Assembly: GCF_001514235.1 (NCBI RefSeq)
Contig: NZ_KQ948930.1
Span: 475,978-539,977, forward strand
Source of the DNA: Streptomyces caeruleatus
Lineage (GTDB): Bacteria; Actinomycetota; Actinomycetes; Streptomycetales; Streptomycetaceae
Reading direction: 5' to 3'
Length of the DNA: 64,000 bases
The notes beneath the pieces were generated by a model. The model did no database searches and had not been told where the DNA came from. It saw only the letters and a program-made list of their open reading frames with translations. The position numbers were made by a program, and so were the translations under genes. Below, one piece after another: positions 41,106-49,725 of the stretch (the stretch's first letter is position 1; the number at the start of each line of letters is the position of its first letter).

Positions 41106-42086
41106 ATGACCTGGCTGATCACCGGCGGCGCCGGCTACATCGGGGCGCACGTCGTACGGGCGATGACCGAGGCGGGCGAGCACGCCGTGGTGTACGACGA
41201 CCTGTCCACCGGCATCGCCGACCGCGTGCCGGACGGCGTCCCGCTGGTCGTGGGCTCCACCCTGGACGGCGAGCGCGTCGCCCGTGCCCTCGCGGACCAC
41301 GGCGTGACCGGCGTGGTCCACCTGGCGGCGAAGAAGCAGGTCGGCGAGTCGGTCGACCTCCCGCTGCACTACTACCGGGAGAACGTCGAGGGCCTGCGCG
41401 TCCTGCTGGAGGCCGTCACGGCGGCGGACGTGCCGTCCTTCGTCTTCTCCTCCTCGGCGGCGGTGTACGGCATGCCGGACGTCGACCTGGTGACGGAGGA
41501 GACGCCGTGCGTGCCGATGTCGCCGTACGGCGAGACCAAGCTGGCGGGCGAGTGGCTGGTCCGGGCGACGGGCCGCGCGACGGGCCTGTCCACGGCGTCC
41601 CTCCGCTACTTCAACGTCGCGGGCGCGGCCACCCCCGAACTCGCCGACACCGGCGTCTACAACCTCATCCCGATGGTCTTCGAGAGGCTCACCGAGAACG
41701 CGCCCCCGCGCATCTTCGGCGACGACTACCCGACCCCCGACGGCACCTGCATCCGCGACTACATCCACGTCGTCGACCTCGCCGAGGCCCACGTGGCCGC
41801 GGCCCGCGCCCTGCGCTCCTCCCCCGGCCACACCCTCACCCTCAACATCGGCCGCGGCGAGGGCGTCTCCGTCCGCGAGATGATCGACCTCATCAACGCC
41901 GTCACCGGCCACGCCCACCCCCCGACCGTCACCCCCCGCCGCCCCGGCGACCCGGCCCGCGTCGTCGCCTCCGCCGACCGCATCGCCACCGAACTGGACT
42001 GGAAGGCCAAACACGACGTCCAGGACATGATCACGTCGGCCTGGGACGGCTGGATCCGCCTGCATCCGGAGGCGGCGCGTGACTGA
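41106..42086 (+). CDS. galE: UDP-glucose 4-epimerase
   Basis: A 326-aa extended short-chain dehydrogenase/epimerase interconverting UDP-glucose and UDP-galactose. The NAD motif is GGAGYIG (7-13) and the catalytic pair is Tyr141/Lys145 (YGETK). SSSAAVYG and RYFNVAGA are also typical. GAGGGGA precedes ATG 41106. It sits among wall-polymer genes, so it more probably feeds galactose to the polymer than serves galactose catabolism; no galT or galK is adjacent. Confidence 0.92.
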   Translation: MTWLITGGAGYIGAHVVRAMTEAGEHAVVYDDLSTGIADRVPDGVPLVVGSTLDGERVARALADHGVTGVVHLAAKKQVGESVDLPLHYYRENVEGLRVLLEAVTAADVPSFVFSSSAAVYGMPDVDLVTEETPCVPMSPYGETKLAGEWLVRATGRATGLSTASLRYFNVAGAATPELADTGVYNLIPMVFERLTENAPPRIFGDDYPTPDGTCIRDYIHVVDLAEAHVAAARALRSSPGHTLTLNIGRGEGVSVREMIDLINAVTGHAHPPTVTPRRPGDPARVVASADRIATELDWKAKHDVQDMITSAWDGWIRLHPEAARD

Positions 42087-42106
42087 TCCGGATCCCTCGC
42101 CGGGCG

Positions 42107-42133
42107 AGCCGGCGCGGCGGCTGAGCGCCGGCT
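42107..42133. terminator. bidirectional hairpin between galE and the response regulator
   Basis: AGCCGGCGC and GCGCCGGCT form a perfect 9-bp stem, overlapping the response-regulator stop codon. It serves both convergent genes. Confidence 0.7.
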
Positions 42134-42776
42134 AGGAGTTCTTCAGGTACGTCAGCACGGCCAGTACCCTCCGATGGCCGCTGTCGCTCGGGGGCAGGCC
42201 CAGCTTGAGGAAGACGTTTCCGATGTGCTTGTGGACCGCGCGTTCCGTCACGACGAGGGTCTTGGCGATGGTCGCGTTGTCGTGGCCCTCGGCCATCAGG
42301 GACAGGACCTCGCGTTCGCGTGGGGTGAGGGAGTCGAGGGGGGAGTCGCGGCGGCGGGTCAGCAGTTCGGTGACGACCTCGGGGTCCAGGGCGGTGCCGC
42401 CGGCGGCGACCCGTTCCAGGGCGTCGAGGAACTCGTCGACCCGGCCGACCCGGTCCTTCAGCAGATAGCCGAGGCCGCTCGCGCCGCCGGCGAGCAGTTC
42501 GGCGGCGTAGGACTCCTCGACGTACTGGGAAAGGACCAGGACCGGCAGGTCCGGCAGCTCCTTGCGGGCGGCGAGGGCGGCGCGCAGGCCCTCGTCGCGG
42601 AAGCTCGGCGGCATCCGTACGTCGAGCACGGCGGCGTCCGGGCGGTGTTCGAGGAGCGCCGGCAGGATCTCGGGGCCGGTGCCGGCGACGGCCACGACCT
42701 CGTGTCCGGCCGACGTCAGGAGGAGGACGAGGCCCTCGCGCAGCAGCGCGTTGTCCTCGGCGATCACGACTCTCAC
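42132..42776 (-). CDS. orphan NarL/LuxR-family response regulator
   Basis: A 214-aa regulator. The receiver domain has the acidic pocket ED (7-8), phosphoacceptor Asp52 (AAVLDVRMPP) and a conserved lysine (LLKD). The C-terminal LuxR helix-turn-helix includes LTPREREVLSLMAEGHDNATIA and VHKHIGNVFLKLGL. The GTG start is at 42776. No histidine kinase gene adjoins it. It is divergent from nothing: the TetR gene lies upstream on the same strand, 34 bp away, so the two may be co-transcribed. Confidence 0.88.
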   Translation of the reverse strand: MRVVIAEDNALLREGLVLLLTSAGHEVVAVAGTGPEILPALLEHRPDAAVLDVRMPPSFRDEGLRAALAARKELPDLPVLVLSQYVEESYAAELLAGGASGLGYLLKDRVGRVDEFLDALERVAAGGTALDPEVVTELLTRRRDSPLDSLTPREREVLSLMAEGHDNATIAKTLVVTERAVHKHIGNVFLKLGLPPSDSGHRRVLAVLTYLKNS

Positions 42777-42810
42777 GGCAGTTCCGCCTCTACTCCGGTC
42801 GCCGTACGGG

Positions 42811-43437
42811 TCACAGCGCCTTGAGCGCCTGCGTGGTGGACCTGGCCAAGGCGTCCAGATAGCCCTTCGGCAGCTTCCGGCCGCGGGCCACCACCATCCG
42901 CCAGTACAACGGGCCCGAGATCAGGTCGAGGGCCAGCTCGGCGTCGAGGCCCGCACGCACCTCGCCGCGCTGCTCCGCTCCGGCGAGGATCTTGCTGGCG
43001 ACCCCCTCCTGGCCCTGCTCCAGCGCCTTCTGCAGCGCCTCGGCGATCTCCGGGTTGCGGGCCGCCTCCGCCTGCAGGTCGGGGATGATCTGCGAGACGA
43101 CGGGGTGCCGCAGGGCACGCGAGGTCACCTCGTACAGCATCCGCAGGTCGCCCTCCAGCGAGCCCGTGTTCGGCGTGGGCAGCCCCATGACCGCGACCGC
43201 CGAGACCACGTCGAGCACCAGGTGCAGCTTGGAACGCCAACGCCGGTACACCGCCGTCTTGCCGACACCCGCGCGGCGCGCGATGCCCTCTATCGACATC
43301 CGCGCATAGCCGACGGCCGCCAGCTCCTCGAAGACCGCCGCCCGGATGGCCTCCGTCACGTCCTCGCGGAGTACGGCCGCCCCGGCGGGGGTCCGGCGGC
43401 GCGGGCTCGTCGAGGGCTGGCCGGCGTTCGTCGTCAT
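42811..43437 (-). CDS. TetR-family transcriptional regulator
   Basis: A 208-aa repressor. The N-terminal helix-turn-helix runs from AIRAAVFEELAAVGYARMSI to RRAGVGKTAVYRRWRSK (about residues 29-73). The C-terminal ligand domain is of the TetR_C11/AcrR-like kind. It starts at ATG 43437 and is divergent from the TagGH exporter genes. The 256-bp intergenic region holds two identical 21-bp motifs and a related third, likely its operators. It is therefore a candidate regulator of polymer export, which would be unusual. Confidence 0.88.
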   Translation of the reverse strand: MTTNAGQPSTSPRRRTPAGAAVLREDVTEAIRAAVFEELAAVGYARMSIEGIARRAGVGKTAVYRRWRSKLHLVLDVVSAVAVMGLPTPNTGSLEGDLRMLYEVTSRALRHPVVSQIIPDLQAEAARNPEIAEALQKALEQGQEGVASKILAGAEQRGEVRAGLDAELALDLISGPLYWRMVVARGRKLPKGYLDALARSTTQALKAL

Positions 43438-43456
43438 GCGGACAGCATAGGGCGTA

Positions 43457-43477
43457 GCGACGATACGGTCCCGTCCC
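43457..43477. promoter_or_regulatory. TetR operator candidate, site 1
   Basis: The 21-bp motif GCGACGATACGGTCCCGTCC+C contains the inverted repeat ACGG-TC-CCGT. It lies 20 bp upstream of the tetR start and recurs exactly at 43571. Confidence 0.7.
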
Positions 43478-43523
43478 CACGAACGGCCTCGCGGGGGCCG
43501 GGAGCAAAACGTCGCACACGTCA

Positions 43524-43543
43524 CGACGAAACGGTTGCGTTCC
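43524..43543. promoter_or_regulatory. TetR operator candidate, site 2 (degenerate)
   Basis: CGACGAAACGGTTGCGTTCC follows the same pattern (CGA-N-ACGG core) as the sites at 43457 and 43571, with inverted AACG-N4-CGTT arms. Confidence 0.5.
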
Positions 43544-43570
43544 GACGCCAACGCGTCCTACGCTCACGTT

Positions 43571-43591
43571 GCGACGATACGGTCCCGTCCC
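43571..43591. promoter_or_regulatory. TetR operator candidate, site 3
   Basis: An exact copy of the 21-bp motif at 43457, 114 bp away, on the tagG side of the intergenic region. It is followed by AACGTGAAGAGTCACGT, another short inverted repeat, and a GGAAC pentamer run (43630-43648). Confidence 0.7.
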
Positions 43592-43693
43592 GACGTAAGG
43601 AAACGTGAAGAGTCACGTAAGAGAAGAGAACGGAACGGAACGGAACGTCGCAGCCCACCCCTCACCCCCCACCCCCGAACGAAAGCAGCGGAT

Positions 43694-44617
43694 GTGAGCC
43701 AGGCCCTCCACACACCGCCCACCACGGCCCCGGTCCCACCCCCCGAGACCGACCTCGCGGCGCTCGCCGCCCGGCACGGACTGGCGGTCAGTGGCGCCCG
43801 CCCCTCCCTGCCCCAGTACGTCCGCGAGCTGTGGGCGCGCCGTCACTTCATCGGGGCGTTCTCCACCGCGAAGCTCACGGCCCAGTACAGCCAGGCGAAG
43901 CTCGGACAGGTCTGGCAGGTGCTGACGCCGTTGCTGAACGCGGCGGTGTACTACTTCATCTTCGGCAAGCTGATGGGCACCAGCCGCGGTGTGCCGGACT
44001 ACATCCCGTTCCTGGTGACGGGCGTGTTCGTGTGGACGTTCACCCAGAGCTCGATCATGGCGGGCACCCGCGCGATCTCCGGGAACCTCGGCCTCGTACG
44101 CGCCCTGCACTTCCCGCGCGCCGCACTCCCCATCTCCTTCGCGATGCAACAGCTCCAGCAGCTGCTGTTCTCGATGGTGGCCCTGGTCGTCATCCTGCTC
44201 TGCCTCGGCATGCCGATCACCGCTTCCTGGGCGCTGACGGTCCCGGCGCTGGTGCTTCAGTCCGTCTTCAACGCCGGCGTCGCGATGATCATGGCCCGGA
44301 TGGGCGCGAAGACGCCGGACATCGCCCAGCTGATGCCGTTCGTGCTGCGTACGTGGATGTACGCGTCGGGCGTGATGTTCAGCATCAGCCACATGATGGC
44401 CAAGCACACGGACACGCCGTCCTGGGTGACGTCGGCGCTCCAGGCCAACCCGGCCGCCGTCTACATCGACCTGATGCGCTTCGCGCTCATCGACAGCTTC
44501 CGCGGCGACCAGCTCCCGCCGCACGTGTGGGCCATCGCGACGGGCTGGGCCCTGCTCGCCGGGGTCGGCGGCTTCATCTACTTCTGGAAGGCTGAGGAGA
44601 CGTACGGCCGTGGCTGA
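43694..44617 (+). CDS. wall glycopolymer ABC exporter permease (TagG type)
   Basis: A 307-aa ABC-2 membrane subunit that flips an undecaprenyl-linked polymer. An N-terminal amphipathic segment (QYVRELWARRHFIGAFSTAKL) and LGQVWQVLTPLLNAAVYYFIF are typical of TagG/RfbA-type permeases. Six helices are visible. The GTG start is at 43694. It overlaps the ATPase gene by 8 bp. Confidence 0.88.
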   Translation: MSQALHTPPTTAPVPPPETDLAALAARHGLAVSGARPSLPQYVRELWARRHFIGAFSTAKLTAQYSQAKLGQVWQVLTPLLNAAVYYFIFGKLMGTSRGVPDYIPFLVTGVFVWTFTQSSIMAGTRAISGNLGLVRALHFPRAALPISFAMQQLQQLLFSMVALVVILLCLGMPITASWALTVPALVLQSVFNAGVAMIMARMGAKTPDIAQLMPFVLRTWMYASGVMFSISHMMAKHTDTPSWVTSALQANPAAVYIDLMRFALIDSFRGDQLPPHVWAIATGWALLAGVGGFIYFWKAEETYGRG

Positions 44618-45395
44618 CAACACCAGCGAGAACATCCCCACCGTCATCGCCGACGGCGTCGACATCGTCTACCGCGTCAACGGCACCGGCGCCGGCCGCG
44701 GCTCCGCCACCGCCGCCCTCAACCGCATCCTGCGCCGCAAGCAGACCGAGAAGGCGGCCGGGGTGCGCAAGGTGCACGCCGTCAAGAAGGTGTCCTTCGT
44801 GGCGTACAAGGGCGAGGCCATCGGCCTCATCGGCACCAACGGCTCCGGCAAGTCGACCCTGCTCAAGGCGGTCGCGGGCCTGCTCCCGGTCGAGAACGGC
44901 CGTATCTACACCGACGGCCAGCCCTCCCTCCTCGGCGTGAACGCGGCCCTGATGAACGACCTCACCGGCGAGCGCAACGTCCACCTCGGCGGCCTCGCGA
45001 TGGGCATGTCCCGCGAGCAGGTCAAGGAGCGCTACCAGGAGATCGTCGACTTCTCCGGCATCAACGAGAAGGGCGACTTCATCACCCTCCCCATGCGCAC
45101 GTACTCCTCCGGCATGGCGGCCCGGCTGCGCTTCTCCATCGCCGCGGCCAAGGACCACGACGTGCTGCTCATCGACGAGGCGCTGGCGACGGGCGACCGT
45201 TCGTTCCAGAAGCGCTCCGAGGCCCGGATCCGCGAGCTGCGCAAGCACGCGGGCACGGTGTTCCTGGTGAGCCACAACAACAAGTCGATCCGCGACACCT
45301 GCGACCGCGTCCTGTGGCTGGAGCGCGGCGAGCTGCGTATGGACGGGCCGACGAACGACGTCCTGAAGGAGTACGAGGCCTTCACGGGCCGCTAG
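44610..45395 (+). CDS. wall glycopolymer ABC exporter ATPase (TagH type)
   Basis: A 261-aa ABC ATPase with Walker A GTNGSGKST, signature YSSGMAARLRFSIA and Walker B LLIDEALATGD, the layout of TagH/RfbB polysaccharide exporters. It lacks the long C-terminal substrate-binding domain of Bacillus TagH. An N-terminal 25-residue extension with GRGSATAALNRIL precedes the core. The GTG start at 44610 lies within the permease gene. Confidence 0.9.
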   Translation: MADNTSENIPTVIADGVDIVYRVNGTGAGRGSATAALNRILRRKQTEKAAGVRKVHAVKKVSFVAYKGEAIGLIGTNGSGKSTLLKAVAGLLPVENGRIYTDGQPSLLGVNAALMNDLTGERNVHLGGLAMGMSREQVKERYQEIVDFSGINEKGDFITLPMRTYSSGMAARLRFSIAAAKDHDVLLIDEALATGDRSFQKRSEARIRELRKHAGTVFLVSHNNKSIRDTCDRVLWLERGELRMDGPTNDVLKEYEAFTGR

Positions 45396-45428
45396 AGCGA
45401 CAAGCCGGCGGCCAAGCCGAGCCTGAAG

Positions 45429-45467
45429 CCCCAGCCCCAGCCCCAGCCCCAGCCCCAGCCCCAACAG
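45429..45467. repeat. hexanucleotide tandem repeat (CCCCAG)n
   Basis: About six copies of CCCCAG/CAGCCC, just after the TagH-type gene. This is a slippage-prone array, outside coding sequence. A TAGTGTCACTA odd palindrome at 45542-45552 lies 70 bp before the next start and could be an operator. Confidence 0.8.
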
Positions 45468-45621
45468 AATCGGCGCCCGCCCCTCTTCCCTCCTGAAGCC
45501 TCCCCCGTACGGCGCAACCGCGAGTCACCCTTTCATCCCATTAGTGTCACTATGTCCTAGATCGGGTTGAACGCCGACAGGGTGCGCCCGGCGCGATGGA
45601 GAAGGTGAAGGAGTCCCCGCG

Positions 45622-47904
45622 ATGCCCGAGCTCAGCGTCATCGTCCACGGACCGAACACCCAGGACCGGCTGACCGGACTCCTCGCCTCGCTGGCCGCCC
45701 ACCCCCACCCCGAGGTCGAGGTGATCGTGGCCGCGGTCGGCCCCTGGGCCGAGGAGACGGCCCGGGCCCACGCCCCCGAGATGCTGGTGCTGCCCCTGCC
45801 GGACGGGACGGACGACGCCACGGCCCGGTCGGCGGGGGCGGCCCGGGCCACCGGGCGCTGGCTGCACTTCGTGCACGCGAAGGACGGACTCCCCGTCGGC
45901 GGCCCGCGCCTGGTCGCCGAGCGTGCCGCGGAACTGCCGGACGAGGTGGACGTACTCCTCTTCGACCACGTCCGCTCCACCTGGGAGACCTCCGGCCTCC
46001 CCGCCCCGGACGGCCCCCGGCTGGCCCGCGCGGGTCGCGCCGCGCACCGCATCGACGACCTCGCCCGCAGCGCCCTGCGCATCACGCCCCTGCTGGGCAA
46101 CCGCGCGCTGCGCACCTCCTTCTGGCAGGCGCACGAACCCCAACTCACCACCCCGGACGAGCCGTACGCCGCCTACGCCGCACTCCTCCTCGCCGACCAC
46201 GTCGCCGCCCTGAACCAAGTGGCGTACGAACACCACGAGCTGCGCCCCGAGAGCCTGCCACCGGTCACGCCCGAGAAGCATTACGCCCTGGTCGACCGCT
46301 ACGAAAGGCTCCTGGCCATCGCCCTGGCCGTCGTCCGGAACAGTGCCGACGCGTCCCGGGCCACCACCAGGACGCCCCCCCGAACCACCCCCGAGACCAC
46401 CCCCGAAACCACCCCTCGCTCCCCCTGCCACGCCGTCCTCTACGACGTCATGGTCCGCGACTGCCTGCGCACCTTCGCCCGTACGCCCCTGCCGGACCCC
46501 GTGGCCAGGGAGTTCTTCCGCCGCGCCGCCGACGCCGCCGTCCGTCTGCGCCCGCCCGGGTACCGCCGCCCCGCCGGCCCGGAGGGCATCCGCCGAGCCC
46601 TGCTCGAAGAGAACGCGTACACCAGGTACCGCGCCTTCCAGGCCGCCAACCGCGCCCGCCGCGCCGCGAAGTCGGCCGTACGAACCCGTAGGCGCCAGGT
46701 GGCCGCCGCCCTCGGCGACCGCCACTACCGCACGGCCCTGTCCCGCCCGGTCGACCCCCACCTGGCCGTCTTCTCGGCGTACTGGAACCGCGGAGTCGCC
46801 TGCAACCCGGCGGCCATCGCCGCCAAGCTCACCGAACTCGCCCCCCAGATCCACCCGGTGTGGGTGGTGACCCCCGAGAACGCCCCGCTCCTGCCGCCCC
46901 ACACCGACCATGTGCTCCCCGGCACCCGCCGCTACCGCGAGGTGCTGGCCACGGCCAAGTACCTGGTCAACAACGTCAACTACCCCAACGCGATCGTGAA
47001 ACGCCCGGACGCCGTCCACCTCCAGACCCACCACGGCACCCCGCTCAAGCGCATGGGCGTGGACCAGATGGAGTTCCCCGCGGCGGCGAAGGGGCTGGAC
47101 TTCGAGGCGTTGCTCGCCCGGATCGACAAGTGGGACTTCAGCGTCTCGGCGAACAGCCACTCCACCCGGATGTGGGAGCGCGCCTACCCCTCCCGCTTCG
47201 TCTCCCTGGACCACGGCTATCCGCGCAACGACGTCTACTACACGGCCACCGCGCCCGACATCCGGTCGATCCGCGCCCGCCTCGGCATCCCCCCGGCCCA
47301 CCGCGCGATCCTCTACGCCCCCACCCACCGCGACTACGAGGCCGGCTGGACCCCCCGCCTCGACCTCGCCACCCTCGCCGACCAACTCGGCGAGGACACG
47401 GTCCTGCTGGTCCGCGGCCACTACTTCTACGGCGGCACCCCGTCCCCGCTGACCGCCCTGCGCCGCACCGGCCGGGTCATCGACGTCTCGGCGTACGACC
47501 CCGTAGAGGACCTGTGCCTGGCAGCGGACGCGCTGGTCACGGACTACTCGTCCATCATGTTCGACTACGCCAACCTCGACCGCCCGATCGTCGTCTACGC
47601 CGACGACTGGGAGACGTACCGCTCCACCCGCGGCGTCTACTTCGACCTGACGGCCGAGCCGCCCGGCCAGGTCGCCCGCACCCAGCCCGAGCTCACCGAG
47701 ATCCTCACCACCACGGCCTGGCGCGACGAGGGCGCGGCGAAGGCGCGGGCCGCCTTCCGCCGCCGCTTCTGCGAGTACGACGACGGCCACGCCGCCGAAC
47801 GGGTCGTACGGCGGGTGTTCCTGGCCGAGAGCGAGGACGCCCTGCCCCCGGTCACCCCGCTGGAGGAACGCACACCGGCGCCGACCCCGGAGGAGGCCGC
47901 ATGA
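45622..47904 (+). CDS. TagF-like glycerophosphotransferase with degenerate GT2 domain, copy 4
   Basis: A 760-aa paralogue of the fusions at 29536-36383. The C-terminal phosphotransferase domain is intact: QTHHGTPLKRMG (His471), LVRGHYFYG and TDYSSIMFDYANLDRPIVVYADDW. The N-terminal GT2 domain is degraded. FVHAKDG replaces the nucleotide-sugar-binding FLDSDD, and the VDD strand is absent. Only the phosphotransferase reaction should remain. A Thr/Pro-rich linker (TPPRTTPETTPETTP) lies at about 250-270. ATG 45622; it overlaps the next gene by ATGA. Confidence 0.85.
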   Translation: MPELSVIVHGPNTQDRLTGLLASLAAHPHPEVEVIVAAVGPWAEETARAHAPEMLVLPLPDGTDDATARSAGAARATGRWLHFVHAKDGLPVGGPRLVAERAAELPDEVDVLLFDHVRSTWETSGLPAPDGPRLARAGRAAHRIDDLARSALRITPLLGNRALRTSFWQAHEPQLTTPDEPYAAYAALLLADHVAALNQVAYEHHELRPESLPPVTPEKHYALVDRYERLLAIALAVVRNSADASRATTRTPPRTTPETTPETTPRSPCHAVLYDVMVRDCLRTFARTPLPDPVAREFFRRAADAAVRLRPPGYRRPAGPEGIRRALLEENAYTRYRAFQAANRARRAAKSAVRTRRRQVAAALGDRHYRTALSRPVDPHLAVFSAYWNRGVACNPAAIAAKLTELAPQIHPVWVVTPENAPLLPPHTDHVLPGTRRYREVLATAKYLVNNVNYPNAIVKRPDAVHLQTHHGTPLKRMGVDQMEFPAAAKGLDFEALLARIDKWDFSVSANSHSTRMWERAYPSRFVSLDHGYPRNDVYYTATAPDIRSIRARLGIPPAHRAILYAPTHRDYEAGWTPRLDLATLADQLGEDTVLLVRGHYFYGGTPSPLTALRRTGRVIDVSAYDPVEDLCLAADALVTDYSSIMFDYANLDRPIVVYADDWETYRSTRGVYFDLTAEPPGQVARTQPELTEILTTTAWRDEGAAKARAAFRRRFCEYDDGHAAERVVRRVFLAESEDALPPVTPLEERTPAPTPEEAA

Positions 47905-49574
47905 CCCCCGACGCGCCCCCGGACGTCACCGTGACGGTCATCGTCTACAACGACGCCGCACGCCTCCCCCGAGCCGTGGAGTCGGTACGCCGTCAGACCC
48001 ACGCCAACATCGAGATCATCATCAGCGACGACCACTCCACGGACGAGACCCCGCAGGTCGCCGCGGACCTGGCGGCCCAGGACCCCCGTATCCGCCACCT
48101 CCGCCTGCCGCGGAACAGCGGCGGCTGCAGCGCCCCGCGCAACCGGGCCCTGGAGATCGCCCGGGCACCGTACGCGATGTTCCTGGACAGCGACGACGAA
48201 CTGCCGGACAACGCGGTCGAGTTGCTGTTGGCGGCCCACCGCGAGCGGGAGATCGACTTCGCGATGGGGGCGGTCGTGCGGGTCCGGGAGGACAGCGGCC
48301 GCCGTACGAAGTGGATGCCGCACCTGGTCGCGGAGCGCCGCACCGTGATCGGCATCGAGTCCGAACCCCGCCTGCTCTTCGAGCACCTGTCGACGAGCAA
48401 GATGTACGCCCGCGCCTTCCTGGACCGCTACGACCTCCGCTTCCCGGAGGGCATCCACTACGAGGACCAGCTGTTCTCGACGCAGGCGTACTGTCTGGCC
48501 AAGGAGTTCACGATCATCCCGGAGCCGGTGTACCGCTGGTACATCGCGCCGTACGCGGCCACCGAGGCGGCCTCGATCTCCAACCAGCGCCACAAACTGG
48601 ACAACGTCCGCGACCGCGTCCACGTCCAGCGCCTCATCGACGACTTCCTCGTCGAGAGCGGCCACGCCGGGCTGCGTGAGGACAAGGACTACAAGTTCCT
48701 CAAGCACGACTTCCGGATGTACGCCGGAGACCTCCCCTACCGCGACGAGGAGTGGATGTCGTCCTTCACCGACATCACCGCCCCCTACCTGGAGACCCTC
48801 TCCCCCGCCGCCTACGCCCGCCTGCCCCGCATGGAACGCGTGGTCCTGCAGCTGATCCGCGAACACCGCTTCCACGAGGCCCGGTCGGCGGCCCGGGGCC
48901 TCGGCCGCGCGGTGGCGCCCCGGCACGTGACACCGGACGCGGACGGCCGCCTGTACTGGGGCACCGCCCTCCCCACCTCCACCTGGGCCCGCCGCGAACT
49001 CGACGTCTCCGACCTGGAGCTGGACACCCGCCCCTTCCGCAGCGCCCAGTTCCGCCACGAGATCACCGAGCTCACCCGAGGTCCCGGCGCCTCGATCGAC
49101 CTCACCATCCGCACCTACGACCCCGGCCTACGCCTCCCCGTGGGCCCCCACCGCGCCGCCCTCCTCCTCACCCCCGGCCGACAGCGCCTGAAGGTCCCCT
49201 TCCGCCTCACCCCGACCCGCCCCGGCGTCTACGAGGGCCACGTCCACCTGGACCTGACCACGGCCCCCGTCCCCCACCACGGCTTCGCCGGCGTCCGCCA
49301 CCCCCTGCTCCGCATCGAACACCAGGGCCAGCCCCACACCGCCGTCCTCCTGGCCCCCCTCTCCTTCCCACCCCTCACCACCCGCATCAACTACCACACC
49401 AACACGGCCCCCCACCGCGTCACCATCGAACCGGAGGGCAGAGGCCCCGGCCGCCTCCAGATCCGCTGGCAACCAACAGGCATCACGGCAAGTCTGATCC
49501 GCCCACTGGTACGCCGCCTGGCCCGCCCAAGGGTGAGACGAGCGGCCCGCTTGCTGAGAAGCGCGCTGCGCTAG
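47901..49574 (+). CDS. GT2 glycosyltransferase with C-terminal beta-rich domain
   Basis: A 557-aa paralogue of the enzyme at 39439. The GT-A domain has VTVTVIVYNDA, SDDHSTDE, NSGGCSAPRNRALE and FLDSDD; HYEDQLFSTQAYCL is the catalytic-base region. A beta-rich C-terminal part and a basic tail (RRLARPRVRRAARLLRS) suggest peripheral membrane attachment. It is translationally coupled to copy 4 (ATGA, 47901-47904) and has GGAGGAGG upstream. It ends with the region's last plus-strand wall gene. Confidence 0.85.
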   Translation: MTPDAPPDVTVTVIVYNDAARLPRAVESVRRQTHANIEIIISDDHSTDETPQVAADLAAQDPRIRHLRLPRNSGGCSAPRNRALEIARAPYAMFLDSDDELPDNAVELLLAAHREREIDFAMGAVVRVREDSGRRTKWMPHLVAERRTVIGIESEPRLLFEHLSTSKMYARAFLDRYDLRFPEGIHYEDQLFSTQAYCLAKEFTIIPEPVYRWYIAPYAATEAASISNQRHKLDNVRDRVHVQRLIDDFLVESGHAGLREDKDYKFLKHDFRMYAGDLPYRDEEWMSSFTDITAPYLETLSPAAYARLPRMERVVLQLIREHRFHEARSAARGLGRAVAPRHVTPDADGRLYWGTALPTSTWARRELDVSDLELDTRPFRSAQFRHEITELTRGPGASIDLTIRTYDPGLRLPVGPHRAALLLTPGRQRLKVPFRLTPTRPGVYEGHVHLDLTTAPVPHHGFAGVRHPLLRIEHQGQPHTAVLLAPLSFPPLTTRINYHTNTAPHRVTIEPEGRGPGRLQIRWQPTGITASLIRPLVRRLARPRVRRAARLLRSALR

Positions 49575-49580
49575 GCAGGC

Positions 49581-49722
49581 TTCCAGCCCGTCCGACGTCC
49601 GAGGACGAGCCGCATTTTCAGCCCGTCCGGCGTTTGAGGACGAGGCCCGAAGGGCCGACAGCGGGGTCGAAGGGGCGGAGCCCCTTCAAGGGATGGGACG
49701 GGTAGGGGCGGCGGGGGCGAAA
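49581..49722. repeat. family-A intergenic repeat, double head
   Basis: A partial head (CCAGCCCGTCCGACGTCCGA) is followed at 49617 by TTCAGCCCGTCCGGCGTTTG, then GACGAGGCCC, GACAGCGGGG and GGATGGGACGGGTAGGGGCG. The tail reaches the stop of the minus-strand gene. It lies between convergent genes and probably terminates both. Confidence 0.8.
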
Positions 49723-49725
49723 AAC

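Noticed and set aside
45429..45467. Hexanucleotide array as a regulatory element
   Set aside because: It lies just after a stop codon and 150 bp before the next start, with no symmetry; simple slippage explains it.
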